From positions 21,634 to 85,633 of the forward strand of contig PBXZ01000057.1 of assembly GCA_002729415.1 (NCBI GenBank): a stretch of 64,000 nucleotides of DNA, read 5' to 3'. The first letter of the stretch is position 1; every line of letters begins with the position of its first letter. Below, one piece after another: positions 25,493-33,709 of this stretch. Position numbers and translations under genes: made by a program. This DNA is from UBA9662 sp002729415 (GTDB lineage Bacteria; Poribacteria; WGA-4E; UBA9662). The notes under the pieces are model-generated. The model was not told where the DNA came from and ran no database searches. It saw nothing but the letters and a program-made list of their open reading frames with translations.

Positions 25493-27500
25493 TCTGATTC
25501 GAGAGAATACTTTCAAGCAGCATTAGNCCTATGGCTAGANCTAGCATTGTTCCCCATATTTCTCTTCCTGTTCTCTGGGAGTTGAGAGTTTGTCGCCACG
25601 TATNACCTTCTGGCTTCACTGCTATGTGGGCTGATATTCGNTCGGCTGCTTGATTGACATCGATTGGTGTTAAGTCAGATTCACTCGGATCAACGTTTAC
25701 TACAAAAAAGTCGTGTAGTGTGGAGTTTTTACCCNCCACATTTATTTGATAAATACCTGGCTTGTNCGTTTCACCGAATTTCAATACGCCGTTACTNTGA
25801 ATCGGAATAGTGTATGAAACTTGGTCAGTNAAATGGATCTCCGCNNCCACAGATCTATGNTGCTCTAGCTTGGTTATGTACTGTTGTCCGACCAATAAAT
25901 TTCGTTTTTNGGTCGANTGTAGTGATTTTCCATGAAGGACTGATTGTTGGAGTAGAGGTAAGAANTTTGGGCTTACTAACAANTCTGAGCTTGATGGATC
26001 TGTTACAGANACGTTGAATAATAACATGTTGCCTCTCCCAATTTTCCTNTCAATCANAAATGGTATTTGGTTCTGNAATTTGGCAAGAACGTTGGCGTTT
26101 TTTGTTGNCTCTAATTGGAAACCTNGATAAAATTTTGGGGTGGTGNAGAAAGNTGTATCTTGAAAAACTTCAAAGATTGGATGTTTCAAATTGTAATCCG
26201 AAATGGTGGTTGGTGGATCCCACGTGGTAGGTTTTAAAAAGGTTGCTGGCATCCATTCAAGAAAGCTGTTGTAATTTTTAGTGTCGATCTGGTTGGCAAC
26301 GAAAATAATAATTGTTTTACCAAGTCGTAAAAATGACTGTATTGTTTGTTTAACCTGATCTGTAAGTTCAGGGAGATCAGCCAAAACTAGAATGTCAAAA
26401 TTTTCGAATGTGAAATTCTTTAATTCATTTGCAGTGCAATTTGAGGGTAATATTGTATACTCCTCTGTTGGTTTTAACTCTCTTTCCGGATTTAGCCCTA
26501 GAGATAGATACAAGTTATTATTTCCAACACAAAGAGCTTGGAGTTGTTTATAGCTCTCAACGGCAAAATAGCGACGATTATCGATTGGTAGACGATCTGG
26601 GGATAGTTCCAAATATCCAGTGTGTATACCAGGTGATGCAAAACTATGCTTAAAAGTCAGGTTAACACGCTCTTTTGATCCAATGTGAGTTGCCAGATGA
26701 CTTTGTTTTTTGCCGTCTATGAAGATTTTCAGATTTGTGCTGTCGACTGGATCTTTTGAATGGTTTTGAATTCCTACTTTCAAGTGTATTGGTATATTCA
26801 CACCTATCAATTTTGGGGAAGTCACCACTTCTTCAATACCTATGTTGTTGGGTACGGAATTTCCGATTGGTAACAAAAAAACCCGTGCGCCAGAAGAATT
26901 GGACAGATGACCGAAATTCTGCCAGCCGTTTTTTCCTAGATCGGTAATCAGGTAGATTTCCTTGTTTGGAGCAGTGGATTCCATGAGCAGATTGTGTGCC
27001 ATTATGAGTGCTGGTGAGATTGATGTTGATTGGAATGAAGCGTTAGTGTTTCGGATAATAGATTTAACTTGATCGAAATCTCTTGTGAGTTGTCGGAATA
27101 TGGGTTCAGCTTTATTAGACATCAGGATGATGGATACATTATCGCCATTCTGTAAAGATTCTACCACGTTTACGGCGACTGATTTTGCCAACTCAAATCG
27201 GGAGCCATCTACATCTTGATATGACATGCTGTAGGAGTGGTCAAGTATGATGACACAGCTCGTTTTGGTTCGAGAGCCCGCAAATGAGAACTGATTTTTT
27301 AGTATGGGTCGGGCGAGCGCTAAGGCAATAAACATTAGAATGAGCATTCGAAGGATTAAGATTATTAGATGCTTGATCTGTATCCGTCGGACACTTTGAC
27401 GATGGGCAATTTGTAGGAAAATGAGACTACTAAAATCTACTATCTTTGCTTGACGGCGATTCCACAAGTGAATTAGCAGTGGTACTACTGCTATAACCAT
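25482..27500 (-). CDS. BatA-like membrane protein with von Willebrand factor A domain
   Basis: This 672-residue protein has an N-terminal BatA-type membrane anchor (PLLIHLWNRRQAK, then a second hydrophobic helix at about 45-65). It has a vWA domain with MIDAS motif DHSYS (87-91), a long extracytoplasmic part, and a C-terminal helix at about 645-665. The usual BatA opening is M-x-FLNP-x-FL-x-G; codons upstream of the ATG at 27500 read I-L-G-F-L-N-P-I-F-L-L-G. The gene therefore probably begins at an ATC at 27536, preceded by AGAAAGGT. Bat-family proteins assemble periplasmic protein complexes. The overlap with the POTRA/barrel gene implies a joint envelope role. Confidence 0.82.
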   Translation of the reverse strand: MVIAVVPLLIHLWNRRQAKIVDFSSLIFLQIAHRQSVRRIQIKHLIILILRMLILMFIALALARPILKNQFSFAGSRTKTSCVIILDHSYSMSYQDVDGSRFELAKSVAVNVVESLQNGDNVSIILMSNKAEPIFRQLTRDFDQVKSIIRNTNASFQSTSISPALIMAHNLLMESTAPNKEIYLITDLGKNGWQNFGHLSNSSGARVFLLPIGNSVPNNIGIEEVVTSPKLIGVNIPIHLKVGIQNHSKDPVDSTNLKIFIDGKKQSHLATHIGSKERVNLTFKHSFASPGIHTGYLELSPDRLPIDNRRYFAVESYKQLQALCVGNNNLYLSLGLNPERELKPTEEYTILPSNCTANELKNFTFENFDILVLADLPELTDQVKQTIQSFLRLGKTIIIFVANQIDTKNYNSFLEWMPATFLKPTTWDPPTTISDYNLKHPIFEVFQDTXFXTTPKFYXGFQLEXTKNANVLAKXQNQIPFXIXRKIGRGNMLLFNXSVTDPSSSXLLVSPXFLPLLQQSVLHGKSLXSTXKRNLLVGQQYITKLEXHRSVXAEIHXTDQVSYTIPIXSNGVLKFGETXKPGIYQINVXGKNSTLHDFFVVNVDPSESDLTPIDVNQAAXRISAHIAVKPEGXTWRQTLNSQRTGREIWGTMLXLAIXLMLLESILSNQNEI

Positions 27501-27536
27501 GCCAAGTAGAAAAATTGGGTTGAGAAATCCTAAGAT

Positions 27537-28169
27537 GTTATGCGGACCTTTCTATTGATAATGATTTATTAGTAACAAGGAACCTTACTTCATTGCTAGG
27601 CTATCAATATGCTAATGATTATATGGAATTTTGATTGTAAAGAGCAAGAAAATTCTTGTAACAGATTTAATAATTGTGGTAAGCTGAGTGGCCCGATTTT
27701 ATTGATTGTAAACTCTAGGTTGTCCATGGTATATAACGGCCCGTTTCGTCCTGATTGAGGGGGAAGGGATGTTGACAGGTATTCCTTAATTATTCAAAAA
27801 AATGAATTGGTGGTCCCAAGTTATGGATTCGATAAAAATTGGCTTCATATTACTACTGAAACTAACATTCCNTCCTGNNCGGATNTTTNGGTTTCACTNG
27901 NTTAGATGAATCCCAAGATTCGAAGCTAAGAGCCCATTTCTTCGAGATGTGTAAACTTGAAACAAGCGTGCNGATGTGGATTCGCAAGATTCNAAACANT
28001 TNCACNTGTCANCTGAGGTTTATGGTGAGGAANCTGGAAGGCTTTGGATTTTAGAAATACAATTCAAGCAAAAGTGAGGTGTCAACATTTGTGAGTTGGA
28101 TGNGTGNCGATNTTNGCTCAGGGCTNACGTTGATTGNTGGAAAAATNAACGTGGAATCTAAAAGAAGAC
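27537..28169. other. Intergenic region between divergent genes, 633 bp
   Basis: This region separates the minus-strand vWA gene from the plus-strand small membrane protein gene. It should hold promoters for both. I see a TTGACA at 27774 but no good -10 box at 16-18 bp. The second half has several N bases and no recognisable gene. Confidence 0.5.
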
Positions 28170-28565
28170 ATGGCGAAAAAGAATAAGTTTTTAGGTTGCT
28201 ATCGTCGGGTTTTGATCTTCCTGTTAGTTGTTGTAACGATTATCCTTGTTCCTTCTGGGTATATTTATCAGCGATCCGGTGGGGGCAGTGGGTTGAGATA
28301 CTGGATGGCGGGACATACCATTAACGTAGTTGAAGGCCATTTCCTAAACAATCATCCCGATAGTCTTTCGGTAGATCAAATTCGGAACCAATTTGATCTG
28401 ATTCGTGAAGCCAGCTCTCAGCGAGAAATCGATTTGAAACAGCTCTATCAAATTCTTGATAGTTATCAGAGGCGTTTCCAGAATACCAGGCCTTCAATAG
28501 ATCAGGCAAACCAGTTTATGAGGGATTTGGGGTTGACAGTTTTTTCTGATGAATCGATTAGATAG
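28170..28565 (+). CDS. Small membrane-anchored protein of unknown function
   Basis: This 131-residue protein is not recognised. Residues about 8-33 form one N-terminal membrane helix (VLIFLLVVVTIILVP) after a basic start (MAKKNKFLG). The rest is hydrophilic, with a helical stretch (QIRNQFDLIREASSQ) and no cysteines beyond the one near the membrane. I start at 28170 because ATG follows AAAAGAAG; the frame is open upstream to 28134. It precedes the GAF/ATPase/STAS set by about 115 bp and could be linked to it, but nothing in its sequence proves that. Confidence 0.65.
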   Translation: MAKKNKFLGCYRRVLIFLLVVVTIILVPSGYIYQRSGGGSGLRYWMAGHTINVVEGHFLNNHPDSLSVDQIRNQFDLIREASSQREIDLKQLYQILDSYQRRFQNTRPSIDQANQFMRDLGLTVFSDESIR

Positions 28566-28681
28566 CTGCGAAAGCTACAAAAATTCTGGATTAGGTTTGT
28601 GATTTTAGTTTGTTCAACAATTTGTGTCGTTTCCTGATTGTATCAATATAATACTTAAAGTCAATTCTTTAGGGGAAAATA

Positions 28682-31201
28682 TTGTCTGTAGATAGAGATT
28701 CGGCGATAAATACGCTGACACAAGATTTTAATTATGCTGATGAATTGGATATAAAGGAGTTTCCTTTTATATCCACATTAAGCTTGGTGCCGCTAATCGA
28801 TTTTTGGAGTCAAGGTGAGTCGAATGGAGGTGGAAAGAGTATTCAGGTTTCGTCTGCACAAGAGATACAAAAAAAACTAGAAAGTGCGCCGGATCTATTC
28901 CAACCTATTACTGATTTGTCTGTAATTGAGAAACACCGAGGATTGATTGATTTGATGTTGACTGCTATTGTTCCTGAAGCTTTAAATCATAGCAGTTGTG
29001 TGTCAGTTGTACCTCCTTTTAATTACACTCCATTTTATATTACTTCGCCTTTTCGGGATTTACTGGTAGGAGAGGATGGGACTTTTTCCGATCAACTGGC
29101 TGATTTAGATAAACATACTAAAATTTATGTCCAAATTTTGTATGCGTACTCTTATATTGTAACAAAGTTCTATGGATTGGAACTTGACTGTGACCATTCA
29201 ACCATTTCATCAAGCGTCGATCCTGTTTCTGGTTTGGTACGGTATTTGAAGTTGGATTTTGATTCACAGTTTTGTCGTGTTAATTCTATAGGAAAGCCAA
29301 AGAAGTTGACTAATACAGTCAAAAAGAATCTTCTTTCGAACCTAAGTGGTTTGAAGATTCTTTTGTCCTCGTTTTCATGTGACCTGAAGGGTGAGAATCT
29401 TAAGCCAATGACGGATGCTGCACAGAAGACTTTACTAGCAAATGTAACCGGCTTGAAACTGTTAATGGAATTGTTAAGGCCTGAAACCTTTGAATTTCAA
29501 GGTTTTATTGTAGTNAGTGCTTCCNATATTACTGAACAATATGTATTGTCTTCTATTGAGCAGGATTTGGTTGAAAAGGAATCGATTACTNNCCGAGATC
29601 GTTTTGAAGAGCTACAAGAAAAACTGCGAACNGTNCTGCAANTACCGGAAATGACTGTCTCTTTGATTGGGATTCAGGGCGAGCAGATTTGGACAATTAA
29701 CTCNGGTGANGATGTCGATCAGGATTCATTCGATTGGAGTAGTACNAGACGACACAGATCAGAGCTTGANGGGTCAATTTACGAACGTGCTATCAATCAA
29801 GGAGGTCATCTTGTAATTGAAGACTTNAGTAAGGTGAGAAAACGTACTNAAATTGAAGACCGACTTATAGAGAGGGGGGTAAAAAGTATAGTTGTTGAAC
29901 CCCTTTATGACCAAGATGAACCGGTTGGTATTTTGGAGTTAAGAGCTGTTAATGTCGGAGATCTCAATTCTATGAATGCAACGAAATTGTGGGATNTTGT
30001 CNCATTGTTTTCNTCTGCAGTTAAGAGNCGNATTGATGATTTTACTAACAGCGTNCAAACAATAATTAAAGAGAAATGTACNGCCATNCACCCCTCTATC
30101 GAGTGGCGTTTCCGAGATGCNGCGCTCAATCTNCTCGATAGGCAACGAAATGGCGAAACTGTGACTGANATGGAAGAAATTGAGTTTCGNGAGGTTTATC
30201 CATTGTATGGNCAATCTGATATACGTGGATCATCNGCTGCGCAAAATAAGGCTGTTCAAACTGACTTGTCTGAACAACTGAGCCTTGCCAAAGAAATTGT
30301 TNCTTTAGCTTATGATTTGAAGCCNATGCCGTTCTTACTTGANTTGGTTCATCGAATTGACCAAAANTTATCGACGGTNCGTGATACAGATTTAGGTGCT
30401 GGAGTAGAATCTGAAACTTTGGAATTCATTCGAGATGAAGTTGAAATTTTCTTTCCTCATATGCAGAATTTTGATTCGNAATTGGAAAAAAANGTTGAGT
30501 CCTANCATAGTNTATTAGATCCCAAACGNGATACAATTCATCGGGCTCGAAAAGATTATGAAGAAAGTGTAGCTTTGATTAATGAAACTATTTCAGCGTA
30601 CATCGATCAGGAACAGAAAAAGGCTCANCAGATATTTCCGCATTATTTTGAGAAAAAAGTNACAGATGGTGTTGANCATGGNATTTATGTTGGTAAGTCC
30701 ATGATAGANGATGCAGTATTTGATAGTTTNTATTTAAAAAATCTTAGATTGTGGCAGTTTATGATGGTATGTGGTTGTGCNCGTCTGTCACATCAACTTC
30801 ANCAGCAATTAAAATTNCCTTTGAACACATGTCATCTCATNGTTGTACAGCAGGAACCGATTTCNATCAAGTTTAACATTGATGAAAAGCAACTTGTTGT
30901 AGCCGGTAGNTATGATACTCGGTACGAAGTTTTGAAGTCACGAATGGACAAATCCTATGTTAGAGNTACNAATGAAAGGCTGACGCAAATAGGAAAAATT
31001 GCNATTGTATANTCTAATCAGCGTGAGGAGGACGAATATCGGCAGTGTGCGGAGTATCTTCATTCAACNGGATNTTTGGCTGATGAGATAGAAATGTTAG
31101 AATTGGATGATCTACAATCAGTTCATGGTTTAAAAGCTATACGAGTGACTGTAAATACTGCTGACGATTNGGACGTTGNAAATATCNGTTTTAAGNGTTG
31201 A
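28682..31201 (+). CDS. Large GAF-domain protein of a putative partner-switching module
   Basis: This is an 839-residue soluble protein. It starts at a TTG supported by AGGGGAAAATA just upstream. The N-terminal 280 residues match no family I know, but contain a degenerate internal repeat (about 210-230 and 244-265; NLLSNLSGLKILL and TLLANVTGLKLLM). A GAF domain lies at about 305-450 (VSLIGIQGEQIWTIN, then IEDRLIERGVKSIVVEPLYD, EPVGILELRAVN). The remainder is helical with coiled-coil character and a final small domain. The codon at 31010-31012 reads TAN and may be Tyr or a stop, so the last 64 residues are uncertain. Downstream lie an RsbW-like ATPase and a STAS protein, so a sensor role for this protein is inferred. 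Confidence 0.72.
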   Translation: MSVDRDSAINTLTQDFNYADELDIKEFPFISTLSLVPLIDFWSQGESNGGGKSIQVSSAQEIQKKLESAPDLFQPITDLSVIEKHRGLIDLMLTAIVPEALNHSSCVSVVPPFNYTPFYITSPFRDLLVGEDGTFSDQLADLDKHTKIYVQILYAYSYIVTKFYGLELDCDHSTISSSVDPVSGLVRYLKLDFDSQFCRVNSIGKPKKLTNTVKKNLLSNLSGLKILLSSFSCDLKGENLKPMTDAAQKTLLANVTGLKLLMELLRPETFEFQGFIVXSASXITEQYVLSSIEQDLVEKESITXRDRFEELQEKLRXXLQXPEMTVSLIGIQGEQIWTINXGXDVDQDSFDWSSXRRHRSELXGSIYERAINQGGHLVIEDXSKVRKRTXIEDRLIERGVKSIVVEPLYDQDEPVGILELRAVNVGDLNSMNATKLWDXVXLFXSAVKXXIDDFTNSXQTIIKEKCXAXHPSIEWRFRDXALNXLDRQRNGETVTXMEEIEFXEVYPLYXQSDIRGSXAAQNKAVQTDLSEQLSLAKEIVXLAYDLKXMPFLLXLVHRIDQXLSTXRDTDLGAGVESETLEFIRDEVEIFFPHMQNFDSXLEKXVESXHSXLDPKXDTIHRARKDYEESVALINETISAYIDQEQKKAXQIFPHYFEKKXTDGVXHXIYVGKSMIXDAVFDSXYLKNLRLWQFMMVCGCXRLSHQLXQQLKXPLNTCHLXVVQQEPIXIKFNIDEKQLVVAGXYDTRYEVLKSRMDKSYVRXXNERLTQIGKIXIVXSNQREEDEYRQCAEYLHSXGXLADEIEMLELDDLQSVHGLKAIRVTVNTADDXDVXNIXFKX

Positions 31202-31417
31202 GNTNTATCTCGCNAGTTTTTTGTAGTAGAAGTTGATGTTTTATTAATTGATNTTTATTTGATTTTGTTGATCTGTTTGTATAGGGTAGAATCAAGTNTG
31301 TTNGTAAGCGNATTTNGGATATCGTGGGTTNAATCTGTGGGATTTAATGAAACGCGGTATGATAAAGNNGCGTATCTGTTNTNACCATTATATATTTAAT
31401 ATAGTAGGNCACGATTA

Positions 31418-31840
31418 ATGAAAACTGAAAAAGTTACNGTTACAGTACCAAGCATTTTTGGCTATGAAGAGGTCGTTGTCGAAGCTGTTGGTACGATTGC
31501 TAGGGTACGAAAGTTCCCTTTTGAAAAAGTAAGTAAACTCAAGGTAGCTGTCGCTGAAGCTTGTATTAACGCTATAGAACATGGGAATCAAAAGGATCCT
31601 GATAAAGATGTTAAAGTGACAATCGTTTACAGTGATGATGCGATAGATGTTAGCGTTAAGGATTCGGGAGATGGTGAGGTCGATCCTTCATTTGAGATGA
31701 TTGATCTTAGAGAGCAAATTAAGCAAAAAAAAATTGGCCAATGGGGTCTGCATTTGATGCGGTCACTTGTGGATGACATTAAGATTGATGCTGAAGTTGG
31801 TGAAGGTACAACAACGACAGTTACTATTTTTCAAANTTAG
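31418..31840 (+). CDS. RsbW/SpoIIAB-like serine kinase/anti-sigma ATPase
   Basis: This 140-residue GHKL ATPase matches anti-sigma-factor kinases. The N-box is AVAEACINAIEHGN, the G1 region is VKDSGDGEVDPS, and the G2 region is GQWGLHLMRSLVDDI, ending GEGTTTTVTIF. Such proteins bind a sigma factor or another target and phosphorylate a STAS partner. It lies 12 bp upstream of a STAS gene, which is the classical pair. No sigma factor is encoded nearby, so the output target is unknown. No strong ribosome-binding site precedes the ATG. Confidence 0.88.
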   Translation: MKTEKVXVTVPSIFGYEEVVVEAVGTIARVRKFPFEKVSKLKVAVAEACINAIEHGNQKDPDKDVKVTIVYSDDAIDVSVKDSGDGEVDPSFEMIDLREQIKQKKIGQWGLHLMRSLVDDIKIDAEVGEGTTTTVTIFQX

Positions 31841-31852
31841 GAGCTGATACAA

Positions 31853-32206
31853 ATGCAAGAATTTGGTGAGAACATCACGGTTGATCAGCGNGATGCNATT
31901 TCAATTATTGGTATTAGTAACAATCTTGGTTATGAAACGGCTGATGATTTGCGTGAGGCATATAATCAGATTGAANCGGNGNAAAAAATCGTTNTTGATC
32001 TTGGTCAAGTAACNATTACAACNAGNCGTGGTATGGCAACGCTACTTAGTGTGATTATTGAGGGAGAAGAAAAAGACCAAGAATTTTGTTTGTGTAACGT
32101 GTCAGAACCTTGCATGGTAATAATTGATGCGATGAATATTCTAGAGTACGTAGAAGGTCTTGAGNTTNTTGATAATCTTGAGGAAGGGATAAAACATTTC
32201 AGCTAA
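31853..32206 (+). CDS. STAS-domain protein (anti-anti-sigma-like) without the usual phospho-serine
   Basis: This 117-residue protein has a STAS fold: ISIIGISNNLGYETADDL, then VV-DLGQV, then RGMATLLSVIIEGEE. An AGGAG lies 8 bases before the ATG. In SpoIIAA/RsbV proteins the loop reads D-S-S-G, and the Ser before the Gly is phosphorylated. Aligning from the conserved D-L-x-x-V, this protein has T-(S or R)-R-G, with Arg (codon cgt) in the phospho-acceptor position and an ambiguous AGN codon before it. It may therefore be a constitutive or differently controlled partner for the ATPase encoded just upstream. Confidence 0.85.
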   Translation: MQEFGENITVDQXDXISIIGISNNLGYETADDLREAYNQIEXXXKIVXDLGQVXITXXRGMATLLSVIIEGEEKDQEFCLCNVSEPCMVIIDAMNILEYVEGLEXXDNLEEGIKHFS

Positions 32207-32422
32207 GCAACACGATTTTTACATAGTTAATTGCTTGCCACAACCGNAGCACTCCAGTCTCTGTATTGAAATCCTGTTCAATTGGTGTCTTGGACGTTTA
32301 CTGGGACATGCGATGATCTCCCTAAGTGAGATTATGTTAGAGCAGCCTCCAACCAGTTTCTACCAAAACATATAGGATTTTCTGNTCTTGCGTCTATAAG
32401 AAAATTAACTATAATTTGTTAA

Positions 32423-33481
32423 TTAATNATNTTCTACAACTGTAGGGGCTTTGACTCCAAGAGAGTTGGATAGTTNGATCAATTGAGCCCATGTAGGGTG
32501 NTCAATATAGATNCCATGTTCGAGACGTTGCTTCTGATTTTGGNTTTCGATTTCACCNGGGACGTAAATTTCCTGTACACCTGGCAGTGTGGGTGATGAT
32601 TTTACCCATTCAATAAGATGTTCAATCTCNTGTTGGTAGGATTCGAGATCAATAAAGGCTTCGATCTTAATTGCCATCATCACAATTCCACTTGCGCCAC
32701 GCGTTGGCTTGGCTTGGCTGCAACCTGCCCAAGAGAGTCCGCCAGCAATGGCGTCAATCATGAATCCTAAACCGAAGCCTTTATGCCCAAATTGAAACCC
32801 GCCGAGCGGCATAATTGCTGAACCATGTGGATTATCGTGTAAGGCTTTTGGGTCGAGTATTGGTTCGCCACTNGGGTCTATCATCCAACCTTCTGGCATT
32901 TCTTCCTTGCGAGCGGCCTTAAGATTAACCTTTCCGCCTGCTACCACAGTCAAAGTCATATCAAGTAACAACGGCNCCCCATTTTTTCTTGGAACAGAGA
33001 TGGCAATTGGGTTTGGAGGAATGCGGCGCGCTGATCCACCAAATGGATGCATCAAACGACCACCGCCNTTGAGNAANACAATGCCAATCATNCCCTCTGT
33101 AGCNGCGCGTGTTGGATAATCCCCCATTCGTCCGGCATGNCCACAATGGTGGAGTCCAACNATGCCGATCGTGTTAGCTTTAGCTTTTTCAATGGCTAGC
33201 TCCATGGCTTTCAGCGAAGCTACCATACCNAGTGCNCCATGGGCATCAATTACCGCATTTACAGGTGTTTCACGTATGATTTCTAGCTTATTGGCAGATG
33301 AACCTTCTTTCATAGCATTGGCATAACCTGTGGCGTTAATAACACCGTGCGAGTCGTGTCCTGCTAAATTGGCATCTACTAGATGGTNACTCACTATTTT
33401 GGCATCTTCNGCAACTCCACCAGCACCAATATACAAATTGTAAATAAATTCCCNNAGGACNGTGTGAGATATAGTTGGCAT
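32423..33481 (-). CDS. Ldh_2-family NAD(P)-dependent malate/lactate/ureidoglycolate-type dehydrogenase
   Basis: This 352-residue protein belongs to the Ldh_2 (type-2 malate/L-lactate dehydrogenase) family. The hallmark GHDSHGV is at residues 41-47, followed by GRMGDYP, RRIPPNPIAISVPRKNG, MTLTVVAGGKVNLK and FGHKGFGLGFMID. The family reduces 2-oxo acids or oxidises 2-hydroxy acids, including malate, ureidoglycolate and sulfolactate. It stands alone between the STAS gene (convergent) and a PHP-domain gene on the same strand. The exact acid cannot be told from the sequence. Confidence 0.85.
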   Translation of the reverse strand: MPTISHXVXXEFIYNLYIGAGGVXEDAKIVSXHLVDANLAGHDSHGVINATGYANAMKEGSSANKLEIIRETPVNAVIDAHXAXGMVASLKAMELAIEKAKANTIGXVGLHHCXHAGRMGDYPTRXATEXMIGIXXLXGGGRLMHPFGGSARRIPPNPIAISVPRKNGXPLLLDMTLTVVAGGKVNLKAARKEEMPEGWMIDXSGEPILDPKALHDNPHGSAIMPLGGFQFGHKGFGLGFMIDAIAGGLSWAGCSQAKPTRGASGIVMMAIKIEAFIDLESYQXEIEHLIEWVKSSPTLPGVQEIYVXGEIEXQNQKQRLEHXIYIXHPTWAQLIXLSNSLGVKAPTVVEXX

Positions 33482-33709
33482 AGGCTTCCTTTTTTTTAAN
33501 GAGAAATTGTAATATTATTGGCTATTTNTAGGGGAGGTTGGTTTTTNATNATGGTATCTANTATAGGGANANGTTNAAGCNNGTCCTNCTNCANAGTTTC
33601 TTCTCAATTCATTATATCTAGTCNCATATNGAATGNAAANATTTTAGTNTTCGTAAATGTGTTNTTTACAAAATGCATGTATTTACATGAGNTNTCTTTA
33701 AGTATTATC

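Noticed and set aside
23705..25516. TTG start at 25516 for the POTRA/barrel gene
   Set aside because: The ATG at 25492 starts right at the signal peptide and gives a shorter overlap.
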